Shown here: positions 44,889 to 55,399 of the stretch, piece by piece | Numbering within the stretch: the stretch's first letter is position 1 | Layout of the letters: each line of letters opens with the position of its first letter | DNA from: Exophiala sp. HKRS030 | Lineage: Eukaryota; Ascomycota; Eurotiomycetes; Chaetothyriales; Herpotrichiellaceae | Assembly: GCA_023897205.1 (NCBI GenBank) | Contig: JAHWDD010000002.1 | Span: forward strand, 5,766,001 to 5,830,000 | Direction: 5' to 3' | Length of the DNA stretch: 64,000 nt | Notes under the pieces: model-generated | Told to the model about the DNA's origin: nothing | The model's input: the letters and a program-made list of their open reading frames with translations, nothing else | Databases searched by the model: none | Position numbers and translations under genes: made by a program

Positions 44889-45631
44889 TTTTCATCCCAC
44901 AATTTGGAGTGTGTATGATGAATGGGCAAAGCATGGGCGGCAGATGTTTGACTTAGATGTCCTGACGTGGGTGGGCACGGGCTGTCGCTTTGGCGTTATT
45001 ATTTTCCTCATGTATTTCGTCGGAATGGATTCTGTACTCTGGGGTGATGAGAGGCATGGCAAAAGCGTTCATAGAACTTGGTTCTTATTACGTGCATTAT
45101 GCCAGTCTTCTTAACAAAGTCTTTTGGTATTTGAAACTGATGTATTCGTTCTCTTATTACCTCATGGATTGAGCTCAGTTCTCGTATCTTGGCGGCTCCG
45201 ATCACTTTTCAACCAAATCTTGATGCAAAACTCGAAATATATCCGCCAGAGTTTGAGCAAGCAAACTGCGTCAATTCTGTCTCAGATGTCCAAATATTTC
45301 GTCACACTTCACTGCAGGAAGATTCCCTTTGAAAGCACTGCTCAAATCTACTCCGCCATGGGTCGTTATTCTGCAACGAAACAGAACCATGAACAATCAT
45401 GATGCCCAGGGTTCCCCTCAAATCTTCACCAAACCCAGTGATTATGTACAGTGCATGAAGCACAGTCTCATACAAAATGAATCCTTTATCAACCATATTT
45501 AGAAATTCTGTTTCAGATGATACAGTCATACCCCTCCCAGACTTGAGACAGGTGAGTCATGGATATGTCCCAATATTTTGGTGAAAGCCTTCAGCACAAG
45601 TTTGTCAGAATATCGTCCTGTAGGCTTTGGC

Positions 45632-45638
45632 TATAAAT
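45632..45638 (+). promoter_or_regulatory. Orphan TATA box with downstream pyrimidine-rich tract
   Basis: GGCTATAAATATCCCC is followed 30-60 bp later by a C/T-rich tract, a usual layout for a fungal core promoter and transcription start. No intact gene follows. The first coding-like sequence is the broken region from 46048. Confidence 0.35.
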
Positions 45639-45674
45639 ATCCCCTCCCCATTCCCAGTTTCATAGCTTCTACTC

Positions 45675-45694
45675 TTCAGTCCTTCAGTCCTTCA
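45675..45694 (+). repeat. Short tandem repeat, TTCAGTCC x2.5
   Basis: The 8-mer TTCAGTCC occurs twice in tandem, followed by TTCA, inside the pyrimidine-rich tract downstream of the TATA box. Confidence 0.7.
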
Positions 45695-46047
45695 TCGTTC
45701 GTTTCGCGGACCGTTGCATCTTTGCTCTTGGTGATTTCTCCTCTTCAAAGAATCGGTACATACTATATATACATATAAATATGTGTCCCAAGACCCTTTG
45801 GTATAGCAACGCACTCCAATAACACCCAACTGTCGCTCCAGCTGCAAGTACACCACTTGTCAGCTCTTGTGTGCCATCACCATCATAAAGACATTCTCAA
45901 CACTGATTTCAATTACTCCGCGACATATAAATGATGTGCCCCGATATAGCTTGCAGCTCGAAGTTCACAAAAGTTGCAAATGCCTGGGCTCCCTCAGAAA
46001 GGCAGTTCCTTCAACCATGTTTGGCAAATGCTAGACTTGAACACTGA

Positions 46048-47451
46048 TTACTGCGAGCCCCTGGACACTTGCATTATATCGACGAAGTGATGCGGCTCTG
46101 CTTCTTCGCGTCTAAAATATTTCGATGGACGGATTTTGAAGTGCCATGCTCACACCTTTGGGTGGGGAACTTGGAAACAGAGTCAGGATGCAACCTCGCC
46201 GGCGACCGCTTCATGGACGATGAAATCAACACGTGAGGACAGATCTCGCTGCTATGGACGGAACGTTATGGCCTCCGGTAGCCCTTCTCCCGACATTCAA
46301 GTTCGCGACGGGGTATTTTGACGGTCGCTACGAACTTCATTGCTGTTGAAATTGCAAGGGGACTTCAAGATCATGGTTGGAGGGAGTTTCGAGGACGGAG
46401 CTATCTGTTCAGCATCGGAATGTCGTCCATCATAATGTATCACTGGCTGCCGCCGAAGTGCGATACGATCCGTTGGCCGCACAGAACCTCTGGGCATCGA
46501 TGTTCAGGTCGAGCGAATCTTAACCGACGCTAGGTACTGCGAGAGATATGGTATGATGCCGCCTCTCACACAAGACCATGGCTGGACCCTGATGTTGTCC
46601 TATATGCTACAGTCCGAGAATGAGTTCTACCGGATGCATCAACGGGGATTTCACGATTCGCGAGGTGATACCAAGCACGAACCTGATCGCTGCTGCTCAG
46701 TTGCCCGAACTTGTACAACGTTACCTGGTGATGCGAGGGAAAGTGAGAACAGTTTGCTTCTAGGAAAAACAGCTCACAGATACAGGACCTGGATGTTCAT
46801 GGGTAAGGATAACGATCAAACGAGGGCAAGCAGCCCGAGTAAGAATAAGGAGAGAACCCGACCAACTCTCGAAAAAGATCTACAACTACTCGAAGCATGG
46901 GACCCAACGGCCACGGCGGATCCACACGCGCAGACCAGAACGAACGAAAGCGCGATGGAAGCGCGGCTCAAAGATGTAAGGGGGCTCCAGTACAACTTCG
47001 GTTCTACCAGGACTGACAAGCAGGACAGACTCAGCTAGGCCGGGTCGTCGGCGACGTACGCTTCTGCAACTTAGCCTGGAGTGACGGTCTGAACCGAGAG
47101 GTAAAGCGGGCCCACCAAGAGGCCCTAAAAAAGTCATTCAGCGATGACCTGCGACGGATCGCGGAAAAAGACAACCTCATCTGGGCCTGCACGAAAGGCC
47201 AATGGAACGAGTTTCTGAAAACGACGGCGGCGATCTTAAAAGAGCCGGAAGAGCAGATTCAGCTCAAAGCCAGCGACCCCGACCAATATCGACGGCAAGT
47301 TATGAAGCGCTAAGGGCCGGCGCGAGAGCTCGACGAATTTGTGTACTTCTTCCAGCCCGAAGGTTTACCAAACAATGCTGACATCGGCATTAAAGACGAC
47401 TCACCAAGCATGGCTAGCATTGGGGATCGCAAGAACAAAACTCCAACGTGA
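46048..47451 (+). pseudogene. Broken or decayed protein-coding region, family unknown
   Basis: Several adjacent stretches read like protein but in different frames, so no single gene model works. 46048-46233 gives LHYIDEVMRLCFFASKIF and LWVGNLETESGCNLAGDRF, then TGA. About 46278-46345 gives LLPTFKFATGYFDGRYELHC. From 46490, GIDVQVERILTDARYCERYG and TQDHGWTLMLSYMLQ. 46620-46760 gives GDFTIREVIPSTNLIAAAQ and PELVQRYLVMRGK. About 46830-47038 gives LEKDLQLLEAWDP. 47017-47310 gives LGRVVGDVRFCNLAWSDGLN and WACTKGQWNEFLKTTAAI, then TAA, and continues in the same frame to 47449. The stops TGA, TAG and TAA could derive from CGA, CAG and CAA by C-to-T change. It may be a decayed gene, or an intact one hit by the same missing-base errors seen elsewhere in this window. 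No terminal repeats or transposase motifs are visible. Confidence 0.4.
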
Positions 47452-48042
47452 GACGACGACGCTTGGTGCCATTCGCTCATGATGAGTTCGTTTCTTAATT
47501 TAGTAATTAAATGGCCTTGATAACTTCAGAATGTGGTATCTTAGGTGCACAAAAATTTATTATAATCAATAATGTTAGTCACTCACAGATCGGGATCATG
47601 GTGAATTATAGAATGACCCGCTGCCGAATGGCAAATTGGGTAGGTGCGTTGCTAATTGAAGACGTAGTTTGCTCACAAGCACAATGGTACGGGAGTATAA
47701 CCAAGGACGTATTATTGTACAGTGATTTCATGACACCCGACATATGAGGACACTGGAGTGGAAGAGTCGAATTTCAGGCGGACCGCTGATAATCAAAGGA
47801 GGGCGGCCTCAAATCCGTAGCAATAGGGGCATGCTTATGGGAAAGAAATAAATAAAGGACAAGCAATCATGAGGGCCGAGCTTCAGGGAAACACATGACG
47901 AGAGCCATATGTGAAAGACAACCCATAATCCGGTATATCATTATGTCATTGCGTGTCTAGTTTCATTTCCTCAAATTTCATTGCTGCTGAATGCTCCTGG
48001 TCCCCATAATATGCCTTTCTCTGCTTCCCTCATGCTTTCCGG
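47452..48042. other. Intergenic region, 3' flank of ELG1
   Basis: 591 bp, partly AT-rich (47500-47580). The 78-codon frame at 47511 has no features. Confidence 0.5.
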
Positions 48043-51000
48043 CTATGTGTCCTTAGGACTAGGACTCTCCATATTGTTATGATACACTATTGATGATTGA
48101 GTCTCTAGGCCATTGACGGTGTACTCTTCCTGGATGACCTGCATCCGAGGCCAGTCTCCCCCAGTAGCTAGCACAGCGTCGATATTCAAGGCGTCGGTGA
48201 ACCATTTGTCACGCCTGGTGAACGCTTTGTCAGTGCCTTCTTGAGCTGCTCTTGATGCTCGGGTACGTCGTTGTTTCTTGTTGCTCCCCTGGGATGATCC
48301 TTCAGCATTCATTTCATTTCGAAGTAGTTCAAGACGTTGGTCATAATTGACGATTGAGCGTATATAGGGCGCCACTTCGGTCACAAGTGCGGTGGAGCAG
48401 GTGTCTAAGGTATGTGACTTTCGACCCGGGGCCCAGGCAAGCCAATTCGAGTTTCTTCGGACAACATAGCAAGGCTATCAAATATTGCATAAGGAGAAAC
48501 GTGGGGATTTGCCGATGCCAGTTTTTCGAGGACATGGTTAGCAGTGACGGTTCGTGGTGAGGCGATGGTGGGAGTCGATGAGAGGTCTTTGATCTTAGCA
48601 GCTAGCAGTGGCGAGCAGGCCTCATCTAGCAGGTCGAGTGCGCTTTTAGCTTCACAGAGGAAAGCGTGATCTTCAAATCTTTGAATCTCTGTCGCAGTGT
48701 CTGCAACTGCACCGTCGTGTACAACCCAGTCTAGTGGTGATATTTGCAATTCGTCTTGGGCGAAGCGTATCAACTCCTCTTTATCGGGAAGCTGTTGTGG
48801 GAGTAGGTCATGGCCAAGCACATAGGTATCTTTGCTGACGGTTCTGATCACTGAGCCATCAGACATAGGGCGATGACGCTCGCTGTCTGGTATGAACCAA
48901 TCGAGGCCACCTTGTTTCGAACCGACCGCCATCTGACACCAGAGATTGAGTTCGGCGAGGGACGCACGAAGGTCGCAATCTTTGGTGAGATACAAGTTTG
49001 TTATAGCATCGATCTGCAGGAGATGGCCTTCCGCGGCTGCGACTTTATGCAGATAATTGACAGCCAGATCTGGTGCAGGCTGAGAAAACGTCAAGATTGT
49101 GAACAGATCGAGATCGTCAAATGGGATCGAAGCTGGATCGTTACAGGTCAAGATAACCGGACGTTTGGACATCTGTATCAGAGTCTGCACTCCACTCCAA
49201 AAGCCCTTGTCATCCTCAAATAAAATATCCACTTCCTCAAACAGGATCAAAGATTGTTTTTGCTGTTTACCCTTGGCTTCCTTGCCATTCGAATTGTTGT
49301 CTAGGTTTTGCTGAATAGTTTTTCTCTTACCCTTCTTTCCCAGACCCATAAATGAGGCCATTGTTTTTTGATTCGGCAGGGCAGCCAAGGGCAAACTTTG
49401 TGTCGACTCTGTGGCGCTCGCAGATATGCTAGACCTGCGGCTAGAATTCTCCGTTGCTTGTTGAACGAGATGATTTTGAGTCATGTCGCCTACCTTGTCC
49501 AGAATGTCCTTCGCATTGCGTCTCGTGCCGGGGTGAATTTCGAAAATCTCAAATCCTAGCTGTTGGGCGACTGCAAACACAGAGGCAGTTTTGCCAGACC
49601 CGGATGGTCCGACCAACAAGATGGCGTTCTTCGGACCTTGTTTGTTTTCAGCTTCGTCATCATCTGAGTGTGCTATGAAATCATCAAGCTCGTCGGATTT
49701 CCGCTTACGACGCTTCTTTTCAATTTGTATTTTCGGTTGTGCTTGAATTTGACCGCTTTGCACATTGTGTACTTGTAATGCACTTAGCCAATCGTATAGT
49801 ACTTTGCTCTGGGGTTGAAGTACGTCTTGCCAACGCTTGGGTCCGTATTCATGCGCCCATAAATGAGCATCAGCAGCCAGTCCACGATCGAACGTGGTAG
49901 GAGTCGTGACTATTCTAGCTTCAAGTGATCGCATGGAGGGTCTGAATTTGTTTTCCAGTAGGGGAGAATCGGGCCGAATTGCGTCGAAAAGAGCTTTTCC
50001 GCTCATGACCATTCGCTGAGGAACATGATGCACCCAGGGGTTTCGAGTCTTCAACTGCAATGCAAAATGTTTTAAGATGTCTTCTTCTGCCGCAATAGTG
50101 CAACTCTGTAGCTTTGCCTTCAGCTTTGCCTGGTCTATTCTATCCGTCGCTGGACTCCTTTGAGCAATACCGTCGGGCTGAACATTTTGCGTTGATAGAG
50201 GTGGCCAAATCGGATCCTGCCCGTACGCTACTTTCTGCCTGGAGACTTTTGATTTGAAAGTAATATCTTTCCAAGCTTTTGGCGCTTTTGGGCTTGTCCT
50301 GTGTGCTTCGTCTTCTGACGGCGAGGCGGTCGAAGAGATTTCATTCGTGCCTATCGAGGAGAATTGTGGTTTGGGTCGTAGGTTCCCGGAGAAGAAAGGA
50401 TGCACGACTTTTTTAGAGCCTATGTCAGATGTTCTTTGGCCTTGTGGCTTTGGTATGGGAGCCATATGATTGGTTTGTACATCTCTTTGGCTCGACAAAA
50501 TCTCGTCGACCCTTTTCCCGCAGCTGGGGGTCATGTATCTGATCACCACAAGATGGGAAGGGATTAATTTGCCCTTTTTGACTTCCACCTTCCTTCCTCT
50601 GCTTGTGGTCCTCTTCGACTTATTCTCCAGGACTAACGAGCCATCGATTTGTCTGTTGTCTAGGCTTGCAGAGCGCTTAGCGGTGGTGCATGGTGGAGAG
50701 GTTGTCAATTTGCCATTGCGCCCGATGCGCATCGACTTCTTCTTGGGAGTTGTCATTGTTTGTTCCTCGGGAATTCTTGATTCTGTGCCTTCTGTTAAGT
50801 ATTTCGGTATTTGATCGACGTGGTGTGGTAAAATCTGGGAGCAAAACGATCCATCATGGTCGGGTTGACATTGTTCTTGAGCCTGAATATTCACTTCAGT
50901 CGATCTTTGTGGATCAGGCTCCTGTGATTGTATGCGGTTGATCACGACGGCGCCATGTGGCGCTTTTTGACCATCTTCTGGCAACCTTAACGTATCTGCT

Positions 51001-51372
51001 GCATCCTGCAATTGTTCATGCCATGTTTGTGCTTCTTGTTCTAACGGGACTGTCACTGAGGATTTCCCATGTTGTTCGGCAAGGACTACTGGCTCCACAG
51101 AGATCTTTCTCCTTTTTCTTCCATCGAAAAGCTGCTGCGTTTCATGTTGAGCAGCTCCCGATTCCTGGAAATGTTCTATTTCTCCGTTACCGCTAGAGGC
51201 CCTGGATAGGATTGATTCGAACTCTGAGTCATGGTTTGAACTGGAAGAAGGCACTGCACCTCTTACTATCTCTAGAGGGACGTTAGAACATCACACGATT
51301 TGGGGAAGGTCTCTCACGTCTCTGAAAGAAAGGGTGCATGTGACCGGAGGTAGTTGGCGAGCCATGCTCCAT
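48043..51372 (-). CDS. ELG1: Elg1 (ATAD5) RFC-like clamp unloader, frame broken by an apparent 1-base deletion
   Basis: Elg1 replaces Rfc1 in an alternative RFC complex that unloads PCNA, including its SUMO form, after Okazaki maturation. The AAA+ module has Walker A LLVGPSGSGKTASV (about residue 570) and Walker B LILFEEVDILFEDDKGFW with the EEVD form typical of this family, then VILTCNDPASIP (sensor 1). The long N-terminus is disordered. The main frame begins without an ATG, so I add a first exon at 51297-51372 that reads MEHGSPTTSGHMHPFFQRRE. It is joined by a 43-nt intron (51254-51296) with a TTCTAACG branch. A second HPFF lies at 50391-50402. Near the 3' end the frame shifts around 48428-48437: ETRIGLPG continues one base off as RKSHTLDTCSTAL, then TEVAPYIRSIVNYDQRLE. 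One added base yields 1095 aa ending at 48043. Confidence 0.87.
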
Positions 51373-51868
51373 CAACGCGGCCATTCATCCCTCTCAGCCT
51401 GAAATATGTTGAGATCCTGTATTTGATCACTTTCTCCTTTTGAGATCAACCAGTAAAGAATTCGGGGAAACGAAGATTCATGTCCAAAGCTCCAGGTTTC
51501 TGGACTACTTTAACGTTGAGCACTGAGTTCTCATACAAGGAAGCGTCTAGGGTTCGGAAGTGAAGTTGCACTACAGGACGCGTTTGAACGCGATCTGTCA
51601 GGTTTGAGCATAGTGTGCGGGGAGCGAATGTGCCACTGTGCTTAATTGCACTTTATGATGCACTAATGACTTAAGTAATGACCGTGTGCGGCCATTCGAA
51701 AACTTGGAGACGATCTTAGCGGCTAGCCTGGGTGCATCCCCGCACCTTATTGCGGATCTTAATTTCTACCTTAACTCACCGAAAATTTTTGGAGGACAAC
51801 TTCTGTACCACTCCAGCACTCTTCCAACGGCCTATCCTTTTCTAACAAACCATGCAGTAACAAGAACA
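51373..51868. other. Divergent promoter region ELG1/UTP8
   Basis: 496 bp between two start codons. It contains one ACGCGT box and an adjacent ACGCGA. No gene is seen. Confidence 0.55.
51578..51593. promoter_or_regulatory. MCB-like box between ELG1 and UTP8
   Basis: ACGCGT at 51578-51583 is followed four bases later by ACGCGA at 51588-51593. The box is 206 bp upstream of the ELG1 start and 286 bp upstream of the UTP8 start. Given the same box near DCC1 and RNase H2C, ELG1 is the likelier target. This is inference from motif and position. Confidence 0.4.
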
Positions 51869-54590
51869 ATGGAGTTGTCTTCGCCGCATCTTCTGACGAA
51901 ACTTCCACGATCCTCTCGTCCCGGAGGCTCTGTGAGCTTCGCTCGTGTCACTGCCGTTCGAGGCGGGATAACCAAACATCGAAACGAAATCTGCGCCGCA
52001 ATTCACGGGGATTCCTTGACGCTTTACAATGTAATCCACCAAACTCCATGCCACTCAAGACTGCTGACTGATTCGTCTATTGTAGGTGCGGGATGGGAGC
52101 ATTATTATTTCTCATCCAGTTCCTCCCACCTCCTCTTTTTCAGGTCCACCACTTTCTGTCTATTCCAAGAACGACGATGGCAATATCCTGCGACGAACGT
52201 ATTGTGCCATAAAGCGTGACACCTTACACCTTCAAGCGTTCGAAATCGTCGGCAGTGATTCACAGAAGACGCGGACATATACAAGTCTCGACCTACCCAG
52301 CAAAGACAGTCCTATTATCCTCCTCCAACTGGTACCATCCCGTGCGCATGGTGGTTATTGCATTCTGGCCCTTCAACGGGATGGTACGCTTTCGGTTTTC
52401 TCAAATAACCTCCAGCAGTTCCTTTTCCATGCTACCTTATGGAATCAATCAACTTTGAACATCTTGGATGCGCAGTGCCTCGGCTCGGCAGAAGCGTCAG
52501 GCGGCGTGCTTGAGCAGCGATCAGATCTTCTCAATTCCCAAGGATTCGATGTCTCATATCTTGCACTTGCTTACTCAAGACTTAGTTCGCCGGATAGTAA
52601 ATCACATCGAGTATTCTACGGTCTCTGGCCTATCGACACGAACGGTCCTTCGGCCAATCAAACGATCTCTCCTCTCTTCGAACACAATCTCGGCTTGTCA
52701 GGGCACGATGTTTCACTTGTCACCTCGAAATCAAAGACCTGCACATTCCGGCACCACGCTCGCTACCTGGATGTCCAAGGCTCATCTTTCCAGGTCTTTA
52801 ATTTGTCCGGAATCCGCCCTGTTCGGACAAATGCGTCCAGCTTGAAACATCCCCCTTCCCAACAGACTATAGCAATTACGAAAAGATTTGCCATATCCTC
52901 AAGTCAAGACACATTGCGCCTATGGGACTTGGAGTTCGAAACGACTCAGGCATATGTTGATCTTCAAAGTCTGAGTAGAAAGCGTAAGCTCAACAAGTCC
53001 CCAACCGAGGCTCAAAGCGGTGAAGTTGAACTTGTGGGTTGGTATCATAAATTGGGTCGTGTGGTTGGTAGGCGACGACATCAATTACTTGCAATCGACA
53101 TCACATCCAAAGATGGTGCCAAGAACGTGTTAACCGGTGTTACGAGGTTGGTCGACAACATTGGTAAAGTGGTCAGTGGTCAAGATGGACAAATAGTACC
53201 TGCTCTTAAGGTACAGAAACTCAACATAGGTTCCACGGAATCCTACGCCACAGCGTCTGCTGAATGGCGTCACAATAAAAGACACTTGGATCAGCTCGTG
53301 CAAGCTGGAAGCATTTCGCAATTTGAGAATACTTTCATCGGAATCGTTCGAAGTGAATTGTCGACCACGACTGGCAAACCGCAGCAAGCAATGGAGGAAT
53401 TACCAACGAACCAAGTCGGCGTTCCTACGGCATACATCGATTATGTCCTATCCAGTATCTTTGACGTAAGGGGCAGTCTTCCGTCAACCAAAGCCAAGCC
53501 GACGGGAGAGGACAACCATGAGGTGGGACGTGATGGAAACTCCACAACCTCTATTCTCAGAATCAAGACACCAGCAATCAGGCTAATCCTATGGCTCTCC
53601 AGAATAGGTTCATTATCTACCCATCGGGTAAACCTAGCCATGTTCACGTCAGGAGATCTCAAGAAATCCTTGAGTTCCGATGCAGTTTCACAGGCTCTCA
53701 TCGAATTTGATCCATCACTGAATTTGCTTTCACAATGTATTGAGAATGGGTTTAGTCCTTATATCGACGAGCAATCAGCGCTCGTGCGGATTCTGATCGG
53801 CGAAGCGTTGTCGGGATCGACGCAGCCGAATCAATCTACTCTTGTTGAAGGGCAAGATTTCGAAGCGCTCGAGCGACCAGTACAATCCCCATGGATGACA
53901 GCAAATGTGAAGCGGGCGCTGGTTCTAGTACTGAACCGATTTGGAGCTGCCGCGACAAGTGTGATCTCCTCGTCACTACGAGCAGATCTTGGTTCTAGAG
54001 AGGCATTGGCTTTGATCCAGTTCTTGCGGCAGCAATTATTTCAAGGCGGACACACAAGATCTGTTCAAAGTCAAACGGGAATTGATATTGCAGAAGACAT
54101 CCTTGATTTAGATGCATTGGTTCGAATCCTGTCTAGTTGCATCGATGCCATCGGGCCCTTAGGCTTTTTCGGCACGATGGAAAACGAGGATTTTGTCGAG
54201 ACAATCATCCCAGATCTTGTGTCGGAGATAGAAAGCACTAGAAAAGGTCTGGATGACGCGACGGATGCATTGGGGATCCTTCGGGAGATATTGAGGCACC
54301 AGGAGTCGATCCAGACATATCAAGAGGCACGGTCGAAAACATCAAGAGCACAGAGGCTTGGAGAGCAGCAAAAACCAGGTACCATTCTTACCTTGTACTC
54401 GGAAGGTGGAGAAGGCGAAGAGAATGAGGACAGTCACATGCTTCCTCTAAACCCCCGAGCAGGCAACCTAATCAATCCTTTCAAGGTCAGGAAGGGCGGA
54501 GGTCAAGTAAGGGAGCGCAGTCATCGACATATGGGGATGCTGGAGCAGAGACAGAAAGGGGTTTACTCCTTTGAGAGATTAGAGCTGTAG
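51869..54590 (+). CDS. UTP8: U3 snoRNP / t-UTP component Utp8-like
   Basis: Utp8 belongs to the t-UTP (UtpA) subcomplex of the small-subunit processome, linking rDNA transcription to early pre-rRNA processing; in yeast it also takes part in tRNA export. Two exons, 51869-52030 and 52086-54590, are joined by a 55-nt phase-0 intron and give 888 aa. The first half looks like a beta-propeller: SFARVTAVRGG, EICAAIHGDSLTLYNVRDGS, YCILALQRDGTLSVFSNN and FAISSSQDTLRLWDLEFETT. The second half is helical and ends with a basic RERSHRHMGM and VYSFERLEL. The start at 51869 (MELSSPHLLTKLPR) matches the family's short pre-propeller segment. The match is from overall pattern rather than a decisive motif; another t-UTP propeller protein (NOL11-like) is the main alternative. 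Confidence 0.68.
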
Positions 54591-55399
54591 TGCACGCACT
54601 ACATTTATTACTGTTACAGCAGAATATCGCTTGAATCGTAAAGCGTCATGAATCAGACTAAGAACTGCCTTAGGCACCCAAATATCTGGTAGTTAGTTAG
54701 TGGGTTAGGTGACGGGTACCTCGAACCGATCTATGGATTACTCTCGCATAACTGCACTTGTAGTCCACCCTATTTGACCGGAAATGACTAGTACTTCGTA
54801 GTAGCCTGATTCCCGACAGTTGTGACTGGCCGTGACTGGCTTCGTCTCATAATTGGCACAATGAGCCACGCTCCTGATTGGGACCATCGACTCCCTACCG
54901 ACCTTGGACTATTGCACTATTGGAGATTGAGATTGAGATTGACATGTCCGCTTGTTGCAACGATTCCAAGCCCGTGCTGCTGAATATCAAACAAGTCCCA
55001 GATGCATTTTGTCCATCTTTGAGCATCCCCTCCTGCTATCAAAGATCGCTCCTATTGTTCCATCCGCTCGCACTATCCGCAGGTGTAAATACTGGAGGGC
55101 TGTGCAATCCCTCTCCACTCCATTTCCAGCCGCAGGAAACACTTGAATTACTGCACCCCTCGAACCTTCAACGCTACCTCGATTGTCAAGGGTTCAGACC
55201 TGACTCCGTCAATTCCCTTACCGAAAAGCATCCCCACTCAAAGATCGGCCAACCTTGCTTCATCAGTCCAGCATACCATCCGTCGTCTATCCTAGTCGGT
55301 CACTAGTCCCAGGCCACGTCGGCTTGGGAGGGGTGTCTTGCGCGCGCCAGGGTCAAAAGATACCAAGAGCTGATGCCAGCTACACTTCTTTCGAACAAC
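54591..55399. other. Intergenic region upstream of STE50
   Basis: 809 bp. The 142-codon frame at 54878-55306 has biased composition and no motif, so it is not called. A small GATTGA repeat lies within. Confidence 0.5.
54925..54942 (+). repeat. Tandem hexamer GATTGA x3
   Basis: Three perfect copies of GATTGA in the STE50 upstream region. Probably a trivial microsatellite. Confidence 0.8.

Larger units (their letters stand above)
44889..46047. other. Intergenic region with orphan promoter-like sequence
   Basis: 1.16 kb with no supported gene. It holds a TATA box at 45632, a pyrimidine-rich stretch with a short tandem repeat after it, and a second AT-rich patch near 45765-45785. Confidence 0.5.

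Noticed and set aside
46048..47451. Transposon remnant.
   Set aside because: No terminal inverted or direct repeats, integrase, reverse-transcriptase or transposase motifs were seen; kept only as a broken coding region.
47511..47744. 78-codon open frame in the AT-rich region.
   Set aside because: No conserved motif, no good promoter, and composition unlike the coding genes.
54878..55306. 142-codon open frame upstream of STE50.
   Set aside because: Biased Ser/Pro/Leu composition, no motif, and it includes a GATTGA microsatellite; more likely promoter or 5' UTR.
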